The position numbers and the translations under genes were made by a program. Below are positions 1-8,351 of a stretch of DNA of 64,000 nt, piece by piece. Under the pieces are notes generated by a model. That model searched no databases, was not told the origin of the DNA, and saw only the letters and a list, made by a program, of their open reading frames with translations. The stretch is taken from assembly GCA_963724625.1 (NCBI GenBank), contig CAVRVO010000013.1, positions 372,001 through 436,000 on the forward strand, written 5' to 3'. Each line of letters begins with the position of its first letter. Positions within the stretch are counted from its first letter, which is position 1. This DNA is from DATBVX01 sp963724625. Its GTDB lineage: Bacteria; Pseudomonadota; Gammaproteobacteria; Steroidobacterales; Steroidobacteraceae.

Positions 1-909
1 CTGCACGTTCAGCGACGTGCTGAGTTCGAGCCTGAATGCCCGAACGCGATCCAGCAAGCCGTAGAGCGCGCGAATCTTGCGAATTCCGGGCAATGATTGC
101 AAGTCTGTGGGCCGGAGGAACGCTTCGCGTAGCGACTTTGTGATCCAGGTCTCGATCCAGCCCAGCCGGGCGTCGATCGAGTCGCGCCACCAACGCTCCG
201 CTGTCGCTGGTATATCGAGCGATCGTTCACGGAGTGCTGTGACTGCCGCTGTCATTTCTTGGTGCAGCTTTTCGAAGCCACTCGCCCTCAACTCCAGCGC
301 CCGCAGTGGTGCCCCAGCGGCGAATTCGAGCAATTCGTTCCAATCGCCAACCGACGGATCTGCCGCCGCCAGCCATTCGAGCGCGACCTTACGAGAAGGT
401 ATCGCCACCGTAATGCGCTGACAGCGACTCACAATGGTCGCAGGCAGTCGCGAGGGACGTTCCGCGATCAGGATCAGCAATCCCTCGGGCGGTGGCTCTT
501 CGAGCGTCTTCAGCAGCGCATTTGCCGCGTTGGCGCTCATGAGGTCCGCGGGCGCGATGACGCCGACCTTGCGTCCACCACGATAGCTCTTGAGTGCGAA
601 CACCTCGCACAGCTGGCGAATCTGGTCGACCTGCAGTTGCTTCGCATCCTCCGCGCGAGTCACCCAATGCAGGTCAGGATGGTTATTGGCGATGAACAAT
701 CGACAAGAGACGCAGCTACCACAGGGCACGTCTTCAGGTGCCGCACAGAGGGCCAGTTGCGAGATCCAGCTGGCCAGTGATTCGGCCCCAACTCCCGGCG
801 GTGCGTGGATCAGCAATGCGTGCGGAAGTCGCCCCTGCTGCAGCGACGTGTTGACGCGATGCTTCGCCGGGGCCAACCACGGCAGCGAAATGGGCACATT
901 ATTATCCAT
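1..909 (-). CDS. holB: DNA polymerase III subunit delta' (partial, C-terminus beyond window)
   Basis: Clamp-loader subunit that helps place the beta clamp on primed DNA. The reading frame starts at 909 and runs open off the left edge. The N-terminus has PWL, then GRLPHALLIHAPPGVG, the degenerate P-loop region typical of delta'. A CGSCVSC zinc-finger segment follows, then HPDLHW and the ANALLKTLEEPP motif of the AAA+ core. It follows tmk on the same strand, the usual gammaproteobacterial tmk-holB order. In-frame ATGs also exist at 930 and 948. The one at 948 would overlap the tmk stop as ATGA, but 909 puts PWL at the normal distance from the start. The family assignment is firm; the exact start is not. 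Confidence 0.9.
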   Translation of the reverse strand, partial: MDNNVPISLPWLAPAKHRVNTSLQQGRLPHALLIHAPPGVGAESLASWISQLALCAAPEDVPCGSCVSCRLFIANNHPDLHWVTRAEDAKQLQVDQIRQLCEVFALKSYRGGRKVGVIAPADLMSANAANALLKTLEEPPPEGLLILIAERPSRLPATIVSRCQRITVAIPSRKVALEWLAAADPSVGDWNELLEFAAGAPLRALELRASGFEKLHQEMTAAVTALRERSLDIPATAERWWRDSIDARLGWIETWITKSLREAFLRPTDLQSLPGIRKIRALYGLLDRVRAFRLELSTSLNVQ

Positions 910-944
910 TACTATCATCCAGTTATTCATATTACATGAAACTA

Positions 945-1577
945 TCATGAGGTTGGTAGTCGCCCCACGTGCCGCTGGATCGCCACCGCCACATCTTCGA
1001 TTGGTTGGTTTCCATCCACGACCTTGATGCGCTGGGGCTCCGCTCGCGCACGTGCCAAAAAGCATTCGCGCACCCGCGTGAAGAACTCCTCCTGTTCATG
1101 CTCGAACCGATCGCGCACGGCTTCGCCACGACGCGCCTGCGCGCGTCGCAGGCCCAGAGCCACGGGCACATCGATGAGGAGTGTCAGGTCCGGCTCCAAG
1201 TCACCCTGCACCTGCGACTGGAGGTTACGAATGTGTTCATGCGCAATGCCGCGTCCTGCTCCCTGGTACGCGAAACTCGCATCCGTGAACCGATCGCACA
1301 GCACCCACTGACCGCTCTCCAGTCTAGGACGAATCAGATTGGCGACATGGGTCGCGCGCGCGGCGAACATCAGCAGTAGCTCGCATTCGGCCGGGACCTT
1401 CTCGCTCGAGGCCGTAAGTACCAGCTCGCGGATGCGCTCGGCTAGTGGTGTACCGCCCGGCTCGCGGGTAGCCGTTACGGCGATCCCTCGCGCTTCAAGC
1501 CACACCTTGAGCAACGGAATCTGCGTGGACTTGCCACAGCCCTCGATCCCCTCCAGCGTGATGAATCTGCCTCGCAT
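945..1577 (-). CDS. tmk: Thymidylate kinase
   Basis: Phosphorylates dTMP to dTDP with ATP in dTTP synthesis; cytoplasmic. The 210-residue protein has the normal family length. The P-loop EGIEGCGKST lies at residues 9-18, the nucleotide-binding TREPGGT follows near residue 37, and the DR motif of LCDRFTDASFAYQGAGRG near residue 95. A LID-like Arg-rich stretch (RRAQARRGEAVRDRFE) is present. It starts 7 bp after the mltG stop and runs into holB, so the three genes are probably co-transcribed. Confidence 0.97.
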   Translation of the reverse strand: MRGRFITLEGIEGCGKSTQIPLLKVWLEARGIAVTATREPGGTPLAERIRELVLTASSEKVPAECELLLMFAARATHVANLIRPRLESGQWVLCDRFTDASFAYQGAGRGIAHEHIRNLQSQVQGDLEPDLTLLIDVPVALGLRRAQARRGEAVRDRFEHEQEEFFTRVRECFLARARAEPQRIKVVDGNQPIEDVAVAIQRHVGRLPTS

Positions 1578-1584
1578 GATCTGC

Positions 1585-2613
1585 CTATGGTGCGTGGGCG
1601 CGGCTGCGGATGCGCGCCAGGTAACGTTTCACAGCCGCGTCATGCTCCGCGAGCGTCTTGGAAAAGTAGTGGCTCCCATCGGGTTCACCGGTCGCGACGA
1701 AGAATAGCGCACCCGTGTCATCCGGTTGGGTGGCAGCTTGCAGCGCTCCGGCACCGGGCAGCGCTATCGGAGTCGGTGGCAATCCTGCCCTCGTGTAGGT
1801 GTTGTACGCAGTATCGGCGTGCAGGTCGCGCGTACGGATGTCACCTGCGTACGACTCCCCAAGTCCGTAGATCACCGTAGGATCGGACTGCAGCCGCATT
1901 CCCAGCTGCAACCGCCGGACGAAGACGCCCGCGATGCGTTGCCGTTCCGTTGGGAGCGCCGACTCCTTTTCCACCATCGATGCCAGGATCAATGCCTGGT
2001 AGGCATCGGAGAACGGCAGCTTGGACGCACGCGCATTCCAGGCCACTTCGAGACGCGTGCGCATCGACTCATTCGCCAAGCGAAGTACCTCGACATCGGT
2101 CGTGCCGCGTGCGAAACGATAGGTGTCGGGGAAGAACTGGCCTTCCGGATGTCTTCCGGGAACACCTAGCCGTGTCATGAGCTGCTCCGCTCGGACGCCT
2201 TCGAGCGTGTGCTTGAGATAGGAATTGCTTTCCAGGGCGCGCAGCATGTCGCGCACCGTCCAGCCTTCCACGATTGTCAGCTCCCGTAGCAGCACCTCAC
2301 CTCGTACCAGTTGATCGACGAGCTGGGCTGGCGTGGTCTGCGGATGAATCTGGTACTCACCGGCATGAATCCTGCGCGCTTTGCCGCGCATGCGAACGTA
2401 TGCCGAAACTATGCGCGGGTGCTTAAGAATGCCTTTCTGCGCCAGCTCGCGTGCCAAGGCCGAGAATGATTTGCCGGCGGGCACGGAAACCACCGTCGGC
2501 TGGTCCAGCGGCAGCGGTGAATGCAGGTAGTGGTCGGCCCAACGAAAGGCCGCAAATGCGGCTGCCGACAGAACCAGGAGGACGACGAGCGCGGCGCGGA
2601 GGGCGCGATTCAC
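1585..2613 (-). CDS. mltG: Endolytic murein transglycosylase MltG (YceG family)
   Basis: Inner-membrane lytic transglycosylase that cleaves nascent peptidoglycan strands and so influences glycan chain length. The 342-residue protein has one N-terminal membrane segment (about residues 5-25), a LysM-like linker region and the YceG catalytic domain. LASMVEKESALPTERQRIAG carries the catalytic Glu (EKE), and RLQSDPTVIYGLG is the other family signature. The start codon is GTG. It lies 28 bp after fabF. In many gammaproteobacteria pabC sits between fabF and mltG; here it is absent. Confidence 0.96.
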   Translation of the reverse strand: MNRALRAALVVLLVLSAAAFAAFRWADHYLHSPLPLDQPTVVSVPAGKSFSALARELAQKGILKHPRIVSAYVRMRGKARRIHAGEYQIHPQTTPAQLVDQLVRGEVLLRELTIVEGWTVRDMLRALESNSYLKHTLEGVRAEQLMTRLGVPGRHPEGQFFPDTYRFARGTTDVEVLRLANESMRTRLEVAWNARASKLPFSDAYQALILASMVEKESALPTERQRIAGVFVRRLQLGMRLQSDPTVIYGLGESYAGDIRTRDLHADTAYNTYTRAGLPPTPIALPGAGALQAATQPDDTGALFFVATGEPDGSHYFSKTLAEHDAAVKRYLARIRSRAHAP

Positions 2614-2641
2614 GGCTCAGTGCAATTCGAGCCTGCTCGCT

Positions 2642-3886
2642 TCACGTGAACTTGCGGAACACGAGCGTGCCGTTGGTACCGCCAAAACCGAACGAGTTCG
2701 AGAGCGCCACGTCGATGCGCATGCGGCGCGCGCTGTTCGGGACGTAGTCCAGGTCGCAGTCCGGATCGGGGTTTTCGTAGTTGATCGTCGGCGGCGCCAC
2801 CTGGTCGCGGATGGCGAGCACGGAAAAGATCGCCTCCACTGCGCCGGCAGCACCGAGCAGATGCCCGGTCATCGACTTGGTCGAACTTACCGCCAGCTTG
2901 TAGGCGTGATCACCGAAGGCGCGCTTGAGGGCGAAGGTCTCCGCCTTGTCGCCGAGCGGCGTCGAGGTGGCATGCGCATTGACGTAGTCGATCTGCTCCG
3001 GTTTCAGACCGGCATCGCGCACCGCGTTGATCATGGACAGGCGCGCGCCTTCACCGGACTCCTGCGGCGCCGTCATGTGGTAGGCGTCGCCGCTCATGCC
3101 AAAGCCGGCGAGCTCGGCGTAGATACGCGCGCCGCGCTTCTGCGCGTGCTCGAGTTCTTCGACGATCAGGACACCGGCACCATCACCGAGCACGAAGCCG
3201 TCCCGGTCGCGGTCCCACGGGCGACTGGCGCGCTGCGGCTCATCATTGCGCTCCGAAAGAGCTTTCACTGAGCAGAAGCCGCCGAGCCCCAGATGCGTGG
3301 TCGCCATTTCAGCGCCGCCGGCAACCATGGCGTCAGCATCACCGTATTGAATCGCTCGCGCCGCGAGGCCGATCGCGTGGGTCGACGTAGTACACGCTGT
3401 AACCACCGCGAGGTTCGGGCCCTGCAATCCATAGCGGATGGAGATGTGCCCCGAAACCATGTTGATGATGGACCCGGGTATGAAAAAGGGCGAAATCTTG
3501 CGCGGGTTCTTCGTTTCGAGGTACTTCGCATCGGTCTCCTCGATCGTGTCGAGGCCGCCGATGCCCGCTCCCGTGATGACGCCGACCCGCGCGGCGTTGG
3601 CCTCGGTAATCGTCAGGCCGGAATCGTTCATCGCCTGCACTGCGGAGCCAAACCCGTAGTGCATGAAGGGGTCCATCTTGCGCGCTTCTTTCGGAGTCAG
3701 GTATTCCTCGACATTGAATCCCTGTACTGCGCCGCCGAAGCGTGTGGCGAAGGCGCTGACGTCAAAACGTGTGATTGGGCCGATGCCGCTATGGCCGGCG
3801 AGAATGTTCTTCCACGCACCATCCACCGTGCTGCCCAGGGGTGAGGCGATGCCGAGCCCTGTTACTACAACCCGACGTCGTGTCAC
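2642..3886 (-). CDS. fabF: Beta-ketoacyl-ACP synthase II
   Basis: Condenses malonyl-ACP with acyl-ACP during fatty-acid elongation; cytoplasmic homodimer. The thiolase-fold catalytic triad is visible: Cys in VVTACTTSTHAIG, His in NAHATSTPLGD and His in KSMTGHLLGAAGAVE. About 414 residues, normal for FabF. Two in-frame GTG starts lie at 3892 and 3886. The second is 7-8 bases after an AAGG and gives the usual short N-terminus before RRRVVVTGLG, so it is chosen. It follows acpP at about 80 bp. Confidence 0.96.
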   Translation of the reverse strand: MTRRRVVVTGLGIASPLGSTVDGAWKNILAGHSGIGPITRFDVSAFATRFGGAVQGFNVEEYLTPKEARKMDPFMHYGFGSAVQAMNDSGLTITEANAARVGVITGAGIGGLDTIEETDAKYLETKNPRKISPFFIPGSIINMVSGHISIRYGLQGPNLAVVTACTTSTHAIGLAARAIQYGDADAMVAGGAEMATTHLGLGGFCSVKALSERNDEPQRASRPWDRDRDGFVLGDGAGVLIVEELEHAQKRGARIYAELAGFGMSGDAYHMTAPQESGEGARLSMINAVRDAGLKPEQIDYVNAHATSTPLGDKAETFALKRAFGDHAYKLAVSSTKSMTGHLLGAAGAVEAIFSVLAIRDQVAPPTINYENPDPDCDLDYVPNSARRMRIDVALSNSFGFGGTNGTLVFRKFT

Positions 3887-3966
3887 GGGCACACCTTATG
3901 GAGGGAGTCCATCTGGAAGAGGCGATCCGGAACGGCCGCTCCTGGCCGAGGTGAAGGCCGCGGAAA

Positions 3967-4209
3967 TCAGGCCTTGCTGCGATGCTCGTTGATGTAGTCG
4001 ATCGCCTGCTGAACGGTGGTGATTTTCTCGGCGTCCTCATCCGGAATCTCGGTCTCGAATTCTTCCTCGAGAGCCATCACCAGCTCGACCGTGTCCAGCG
4101 AGTCCGCCCCGAGGTCGTCGACAAAAGAGGCGTCGTTGGTCACTTCTTCTTCCTTCACGCCCAGCTGTTCGGCGACGATCGCTTTAACCTGCTGTTCGAC
4201 GGTGCTCAT
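3967..4209 (-). CDS. acpP: Acyl carrier protein
   Basis: Small acidic carrier of acyl intermediates in fatty-acid synthesis. The 80-residue product has the phosphopantetheine site DLGADSLDTVELVMALEEEF, in which the Ser of DSL is modified by AcpS. Start at 4209 gives MSTVEQQVKAIVAEQLGV, the normal ACP beginning. An AAAGAGGA ribosome site lies about 10 bases upstream. A 195-bp gap separates it from fabG, room for its own promoter. Confidence 0.98.
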   Translation of the reverse strand: MSTVEQQVKAIVAEQLGVKEEEVTNDASFVDDLGADSLDTVELVMALEEEFETEIPDEDAEKITTVQQAIDYINEHRSKA

Positions 4210-4404
4210 CGCAGTGGTGTCCTCTTTTGATCGTGGCGGCCCCTTCGACCGCATGGGCGCGGTATTCTAGGGGAAGCCCCACTACCCTGCCACCCAAATC
4301 CAGCCCTAGTAGTTGTTTTTCTTGACCTATCGGTGAGTTCTGTGCTTTGCCGAAGGTAAAGAATGCGTCAAATCCAACCGCTGACAGAGGCCTGAGTCCC
4401 GGCT

Positions 4405-5145
4405 TCACGCCATATACATTCCACCATTTACGTGCAGTGTCTCACCTGTGATGTAGCCAGCTGCGGGCGATGCCAGGAACGAGACGGCTGCGGCGACATC
4501 GTCGACCGAACCGAGACGGCCGAGAGCGATTGGCGCCAGTAATGCGGTGCGCTGCTCTTCACTCAGCCCCCGTGTCATGTCGGTGTCGATGAATCCCGGA
4601 GCGACCACGTTCACCGTGATGCCACGCGATCCGACCTCGCGTGCCAGCGATTTGCTGAAGCCGATGATGCCAGCCTTGGCGGCTGCGTAGTTCGCCTGCC
4701 CGGCATTGCCGATCAGCCCGACCACGGATGCAATGCTGATGATGCGGCCACGCCGCTGTTTCATCATGCCGCGCAGGCAGGCCTTGGAGAGCCTGAATAC
4801 CGAAGACAGGTTCGTGTCAATGATCGCCTGCCAGTCGTCGGGTTTCATCCTGAGCAACAGGCCATCGCGCGTAATCCCGGCGTTATTCACCAGGATCGTG
4901 GCCGCACCTTCGTGAGCTTCGATATCGGCGATCGCCGTGTCGATGCCAGCCATATCGGTGACATTGAGGACGACGCCCCTGCCTCTGCACCCCGCCTCGC
5001 TCAATGCTGTGCTTATCGCCTCCGCGCCCTGCGGCGTCGTCGCCGTACCGATCACGGTCGCGCCCTGCTTGCCGAGTGCCAGCGCGATCGCGCGACCGAT
5101 GCCGCGAGAGGCGCCGGTCACGAGAGCAGTTTGTCCTTCAAGCAT
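4405..5145 (-). CDS. fabG: 3-oxoacyl-ACP reductase FabG
   Basis: NADPH-dependent reduction of beta-ketoacyl-ACP. Short-chain dehydrogenase of 246 residues. TGASRGIGRAIA near residue 11 binds the cofactor, NNAGITRDGLLLRM follows, and the catalytic Ser-Tyr-Lys set is visible in SIASVVGLIGNAGQANYAAAKAG. Start at 5145 (MLEGQTALVTGASRG) is preceded by GGGAGAG and overlaps the fabD stop by 8 bp, suggesting translational coupling. FADs and ACP genes flank it in the standard fab order. Confidence 0.97.
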   Translation of the reverse strand: MLEGQTALVTGASRGIGRAIALALGKQGATVIGTATTPQGAEAISTALSEAGCRGRGVVLNVTDMAGIDTAIADIEAHEGAATILVNNAGITRDGLLLRMKPDDWQAIIDTNLSSVFRLSKACLRGMMKQRRGRIISIASVVGLIGNAGQANYAAAKAGIIGFSKSLAREVGSRGITVNVVAPGFIDTDMTRGLSEEQRTALLAPIALGRLGSVDDVAAAVSFLASPAAGYITGETLHVNGGMYMA

Positions 5146-6091
5146 CCGAACTCTCCCGACAACTGGCGAGGGCTGCATCGATGGCTGGGCTGTCTTCAAG
5201 CGCGAACATGCCAATCTCCTTGCGGCGCTCGATGCGACGGTTGAGCCCAGTCAGCACTTTTCCGGGACCGCACTCGACAATTTGAGTGACACCGCCGGCG
5301 ATCATCTCTCGCACAGTGTCCGCCCAGCGTACTGGACTGTATAGCTGACGCACCAACGCCTCACGAATCTCGTCCGGCTCACCGTGCTTGCGTACATCGA
5401 CCGTGTATATCTCGGGCACCACGGGCCGACGCACTTCCACTTGCCCGAGTCGCTCGCGCAGTTTCTCCGCCGCGGGCCGCATCAAAGAACTATGCGACGG
5501 CACGCTCACCGGCAGGTCGAGCGTGCGTTTGGCACCCTTTTGCTTGCAAAGCTCGACCGCGCGGCGCACAGCGGTTGCGTGACCCGCGATGACGACCTGT
5601 CCGGGCGAGTTGAAGTTCACCGCTTCGACCACTTCACCTTGCGCAGCCTCAGCGCACGCGCCGACCACATCAGCATCGTCCAGCCCGAGCACGGCTGCCA
5701 TTGCGCCGCGCCCCGCCGGCACGGCCTCCTGCATGGCACGACCACGAAAACTCACGAGCGCGACAGCCGCACCAAAATCGAGCGACTCTGCGCAAACCAG
5801 CGCCGTGAATTCACCGAGGCTGTGGCCCGACATTACAGACGGCTGGGATCCGCCACGCTGCTTCCACACTCGCCACACAGCAACCCCCGCGGCCAGCATT
5901 GCGGGCTGCGTGCGTTCGGTCGCATTGAGATCAGCTTCCGGCCCGGCCTGGCACACCTTCCACAGGTCATAACCGAGTGCCTCGGAAGCCTGCGCAAAAG
6001 TCTCGGCCACGATTGGTTCTGCCGCAGCGAGTGAGCTCAACATGCCAACGGACTGTGAGCCTTGGCCGGGAAAAACGAATGCGAGAGCCAT
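5138..6091 (-). CDS. fabD: Malonyl-CoA:ACP transacylase
   Basis: Moves malonyl from CoA to ACP to supply elongation units. The 317-residue product begins MALAFVFPGQGSQSVGM. The nucleophile elbow GHSLG (Ser) is near residue 90, a conserved Arg follows in SFRGRAMQEAV, and His lies in VSVPSHSSLM. It is the first gene of this fab block: plsX and fabH, which usually precede it in this lineage, are not in the window, and the upstream neighbour is a rhomboid-family protease gene. Confidence 0.97.
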   Translation of the reverse strand: MALAFVFPGQGSQSVGMLSSLAAAEPIVAETFAQASEALGYDLWKVCQAGPEADLNATERTQPAMLAAGVAVWRVWKQRGGSQPSVMSGHSLGEFTALVCAESLDFGAAVALVSFRGRAMQEAVPAGRGAMAAVLGLDDADVVGACAEAAQGEVVEAVNFNSPGQVVIAGHATAVRRAVELCKQKGAKRTLDLPVSVPSHSSLMRPAAEKLRERLGQVEVRRPVVPEIYTVDVRKHGEPDEIREALVRQLYSPVRWADTVREMIAGGVTQIVECGPGKVLTGLNRRIERRKEIGMFALEDSPAIDAALASCRESSDA

Positions 6092-6119
6092 GATCTGCCT
6101 GGTTGCCTGCTGGGCGAAA

Positions 6120-6644
6120 TTATAGCGGCTTGCGCAGCCACGCCAGTGGCGCCGTGATAATGAGCGCACCGATTGCACCGTAGAGATGTGCATCGACCAC
6201 GACCGGGCCACCCGCCGACTTTGCACTGTAGGGCATGACACCGATCACTTGCTCGTACACGAGTTTCCCCACCAGAAAGACAGCGAGAATCCAGCCGTCG
6301 GGCTCGCGCCGGCGCAAGTGCGCAAGTGTTCCCGCCGCCATCACGCCATGCAGGGCTCCTGACAGCCCGACATACCAGGTCAATTCCGGATTGAGCAGCA
6401 GGAAACCTGCATCGATGCTGGCCACGGAGCCAGCAACAATCAGCAGCCACTGACGTGGCGTGTAATCGGCCGCGAACAACGCCCACATGAGCGCAAGGCC
6501 CATGACGTTCAAAGCAAGGTGTGCCCATCCCAGATGAACGAAGTGGCCAGTAATGAGTCGCCACCATTCGCCTGCGAAAACTGCATCGCGCTGGTAGCGC
6601 AAGAGCAAGCGCCCGGCCTCACCGGTGCTCTCGAGTGTCGCCAA
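6120..6644 (-). CDS. rrtA: Rhomboid-family intramembrane protease, probable rhombosortase
   Basis: Multi-pass membrane serine protease. Rhomboid marks are HFVHLGWAHLALNVMGLAL, the catalytic GLSGALHG (Ser) and the His in VVVDAHLYGAIGAL. Its small size (174 residues plus an upstream helix) and divergent position beside T2SS genes fit rhombosortases, which process GlyGly-CTERM substrates of type II secretion (family knowledge; the link here is inferred). The start is uncertain: 6644 is a TTG that would omit the first membrane helix. In-frame sequence back to a stop at 6747-6749 encodes a good helix (RRLWVFLFICLLLATLE), but contains no ATG or GTG; only CTG, ATT or ATC triplets could start it. Confidence 0.75.
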   Translation of the reverse strand: MATLESTGEAGRLLLRYQRDAVFAGEWWRLITGHFVHLGWAHLALNVMGLALMWALFAADYTPRQWLLIVAGSVASIDAGFLLLNPELTWYVGLSGALHGVMAAGTLAHLRRREPDGWILAVFLVGKLVYEQVIGVMPYSAKSAGGPVVVDAHLYGAIGALIITAPLAWLRKPL

Positions 6645-6729
6645 GAGTAGACAGATAAACAGAAATACCCACAGCCGGCGCCCCTTCAGGTGCAGGAACG
6701 TCAGCCATGTCGTGATCTGCTCGGTAATC

Positions 6730-6764
6730 GGTCTAACCCCTTTGTGCTATCGTGACGTTAGACC
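6730..6764. promoter_or_regulatory. Inverted repeat in the rrtA/gspG divergent region
   Basis: Perfect 8-bp arms, GGTCTAAC at 6730-6737 and GTTAGACC at 6757-6764, separated by 19 bp, lie 36 bp upstream of gspG and between it and the divergent rhombosortase gene. It could be a regulator site or a hairpin; no known consensus is recognised. Confidence 0.3.
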
Positions 6765-6799
6765 GTTCATAGCTCAACTTGGGCACCGAGACTCCAGCA

Positions 6800-7252
6800 A
6801 TGCACGTCACTGTTTCAGGCGTCGCGCCGCGGCGCGCCGCGGGCTTCACCCTGATCGAGATCCTCGTGGTGGTGGTCATCATCGGTATCCTCGCGGCCAT
6901 CGTTGCGCCGAAGATCATGGGCCGCATCGACGACGCGCAGATCGCCAAGGCGAGACAGGACATACGTGTCTACGAAACCGCCCTGAACCTCTTCCGCATG
7001 GACAACTACAAGTACCCCACCACCGATCAGGGGCTGACGGCATTGGTGCAGCAGCCTGCTGATCCCGGAATCCGCAACTGGAAACAGGGTGGCTACATCG
7101 ACAGCATGAAGAAAGATCCCTGGGGTTACGACTACCAGTATGTGTATCCGGGCACGCATGGAACCGAGTACGACCTTTTCACGCTCGGTGCCGACAATCA
7201 GCCTGGCGGCGAAGGGATCAACGCGGACATCGGCAACTGGAGCCTGAACTAG
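6800..7252 (+). CDS. gspG: Type II secretion major pseudopilin GspG
   Basis: Main subunit of the T2SS pseudopilus. The prepilin site is AAGFTLIEILVVVVIIGILA: cleavage after Gly and methylation of Phe by GspO, with Glu5 present. The C-terminal region carries DPWGYDYQYVYPG and GADNQPGGEG, the GspG core and calcium-binding region. The start at 6800 (ATG) gives a 150-residue preprotein with a short basic leader; an upstream TTG at 6779 is less likely. It heads gspGHIJKLMN; the other T2SS genes (C, D, E, F) are not in this window. Confidence 0.96.
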   Translation: MHVTVSGVAPRRAAGFTLIEILVVVVIIGILAAIVAPKIMGRIDDAQIAKARQDIRVYETALNLFRMDNYKYPTTDQGLTALVQQPADPGIRNWKQGGYIDSMKKDPWGYDYQYVYPGTHGTEYDLFTLGADNQPGGEGINADIGNWSLN

Positions 7253-7290
7253 GCCCTGGACCTGTGCGGCGTACGCTGCAAGCCGAACCC

Positions 7291-7824
7291 ATGCGCAACA
7301 GTCGAACAGGCTCCTTGGGCTTCACGCTCATCGAGGTGCTGGTTGTCGTCTTCATCATCGGCATTCTCGTGTCGGTATCTCTCATCTCGGTGCACACGCT
7401 GGGCCGTGACTCGGAGATTCATGACGAGACGCGGCGACTCGCGGGCATCATCGGTGCTGTGCAGGAGCAAGCGCAGATGGAGGGCCGCGATTTCGGCCTG
7501 CGACTCGTCGAACAGCAGTACGAGTTTCTGACCTATGACCCGCGGCATGACAAGTGGGAAACAGTGGAAGGCGACGATCTGCTGAGGCCGCGGCAGCTGC
7601 CGCGGGGTCTGAACTTCCGGCTGCGGCTCGACGGACGCGAGGCATCGCTGCGCCCACCGGCCGACCCCAAGAAACCCTGGCCGCCGCAGATCGATATTCT
7701 GGGCAGCGGCGATCTCACGGCATTCGAGCTCAAGCTGCAGCGCGAAGACAGCGATCACGAGGCCACGATCACCGGCAACGCGAACGGCGAGCTCGAGGTC
7801 AAGAACGTGGACGACTCAAAGTGA
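7291..7824 (+). CDS. gspH: Type II secretion minor pseudopilin GspH
   Basis: Minor pseudopilin of the T2SS tip. The class III leader MRNSRTGSLG is followed by FTLIEVLVVVFIIGILVSV, with Glu5. The remainder, with GRDFGLRLVEQQYEFLTYD, matches the GspH/FimT domain. About 177 residues. The start at 7291 is preferred over an upstream GTG because it gives a normal-length leader. The stop overlaps the GTG start of gspI. Confidence 0.92.
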   Translation: MRNSRTGSLGFTLIEVLVVVFIIGILVSVSLISVHTLGRDSEIHDETRRLAGIIGAVQEQAQMEGRDFGLRLVEQQYEFLTYDPRHDKWETVEGDDLLRPRQLPRGLNFRLRLDGREASLRPPADPKKPWPPQIDILGSGDLTAFELKLQREDSDHEATITGNANGELEVKNVDDSK

Positions 7825-8351
7825 GGCGACTGCGAGGTTTCACGCTGATCGAGGTGCTGGTCGCGCTCGCGATCGTCGCCTTCGGCCTGACGGCGCTGTT
7901 CAGCGTCACGACGCAGACGGCGCGTGCCTCGACCTATCTGCGTGAAAAGACTTTCGCGCAGTGGATCGCCCTCAACAAGATCACCGAGGCGCGGCTCACG
8001 GGTCAGCCGCCCTCGGACGACAAGGCGGAGGGTGAAACCAAGTTTGCCGGCCAGGATTGGCGCTGGGAGCTCAAGACAATCAAGACGCCGGTGGCCGGCA
8101 TCGTGCGGCTCGAGGCGCGTGCGCGTCTCGATGCGGGAGCTGAGAACAGCTGGCCGGGCTTCGCAGTCGGTTTCATGGGCGATTCGCTTGCGCAACCGGG
8201 AACTCCGGCGCCGAACTGGCTTGGCGAGCCTGGTGGGGCGCCGGGAACCCCGCCCGGAACTCAACCCGCGCCAGTACCAACCCCCGGCCAGACTCCACCG
8301 GGCGAAGCGCCACCACCCGCGAACACCCCCGGGCAGGACCACACGGAATGA
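7821..8351 (+). CDS. gspI: Type II secretion minor pseudopilin GspI with a Pro-rich tail
   Basis: Minor pseudopilin that nucleates the pseudopilus tip with GspJ and GspK. It begins with GTG overlapping the gspH stop (GTGA), giving the leader VRRLRG then FTLIEVLVALAIVAFGLTAL. The core domain includes ALNKITEARLTGQ and QDWRWELKTIKTP. The product is 176 residues, longer than typical GspI (about 120-130), because of a low-complexity C-terminal extension of about 45 residues rich in Pro, Gly, Ala and Thr (for example GTPPGTQPAPVPTPGQ). The next gene overlaps by ATGA. Confidence 0.92.
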   Translation: MRRLRGFTLIEVLVALAIVAFGLTALFSVTTQTARASTYLREKTFAQWIALNKITEARLTGQPPSDDKAEGETKFAGQDWRWELKTIKTPVAGIVRLEARARLDAGAENSWPGFAVGFMGDSLAQPGTPAPNWLGEPGGAPGTPPGTQPAPVPTPGQTPPGEAPPPANTPGQDHTE

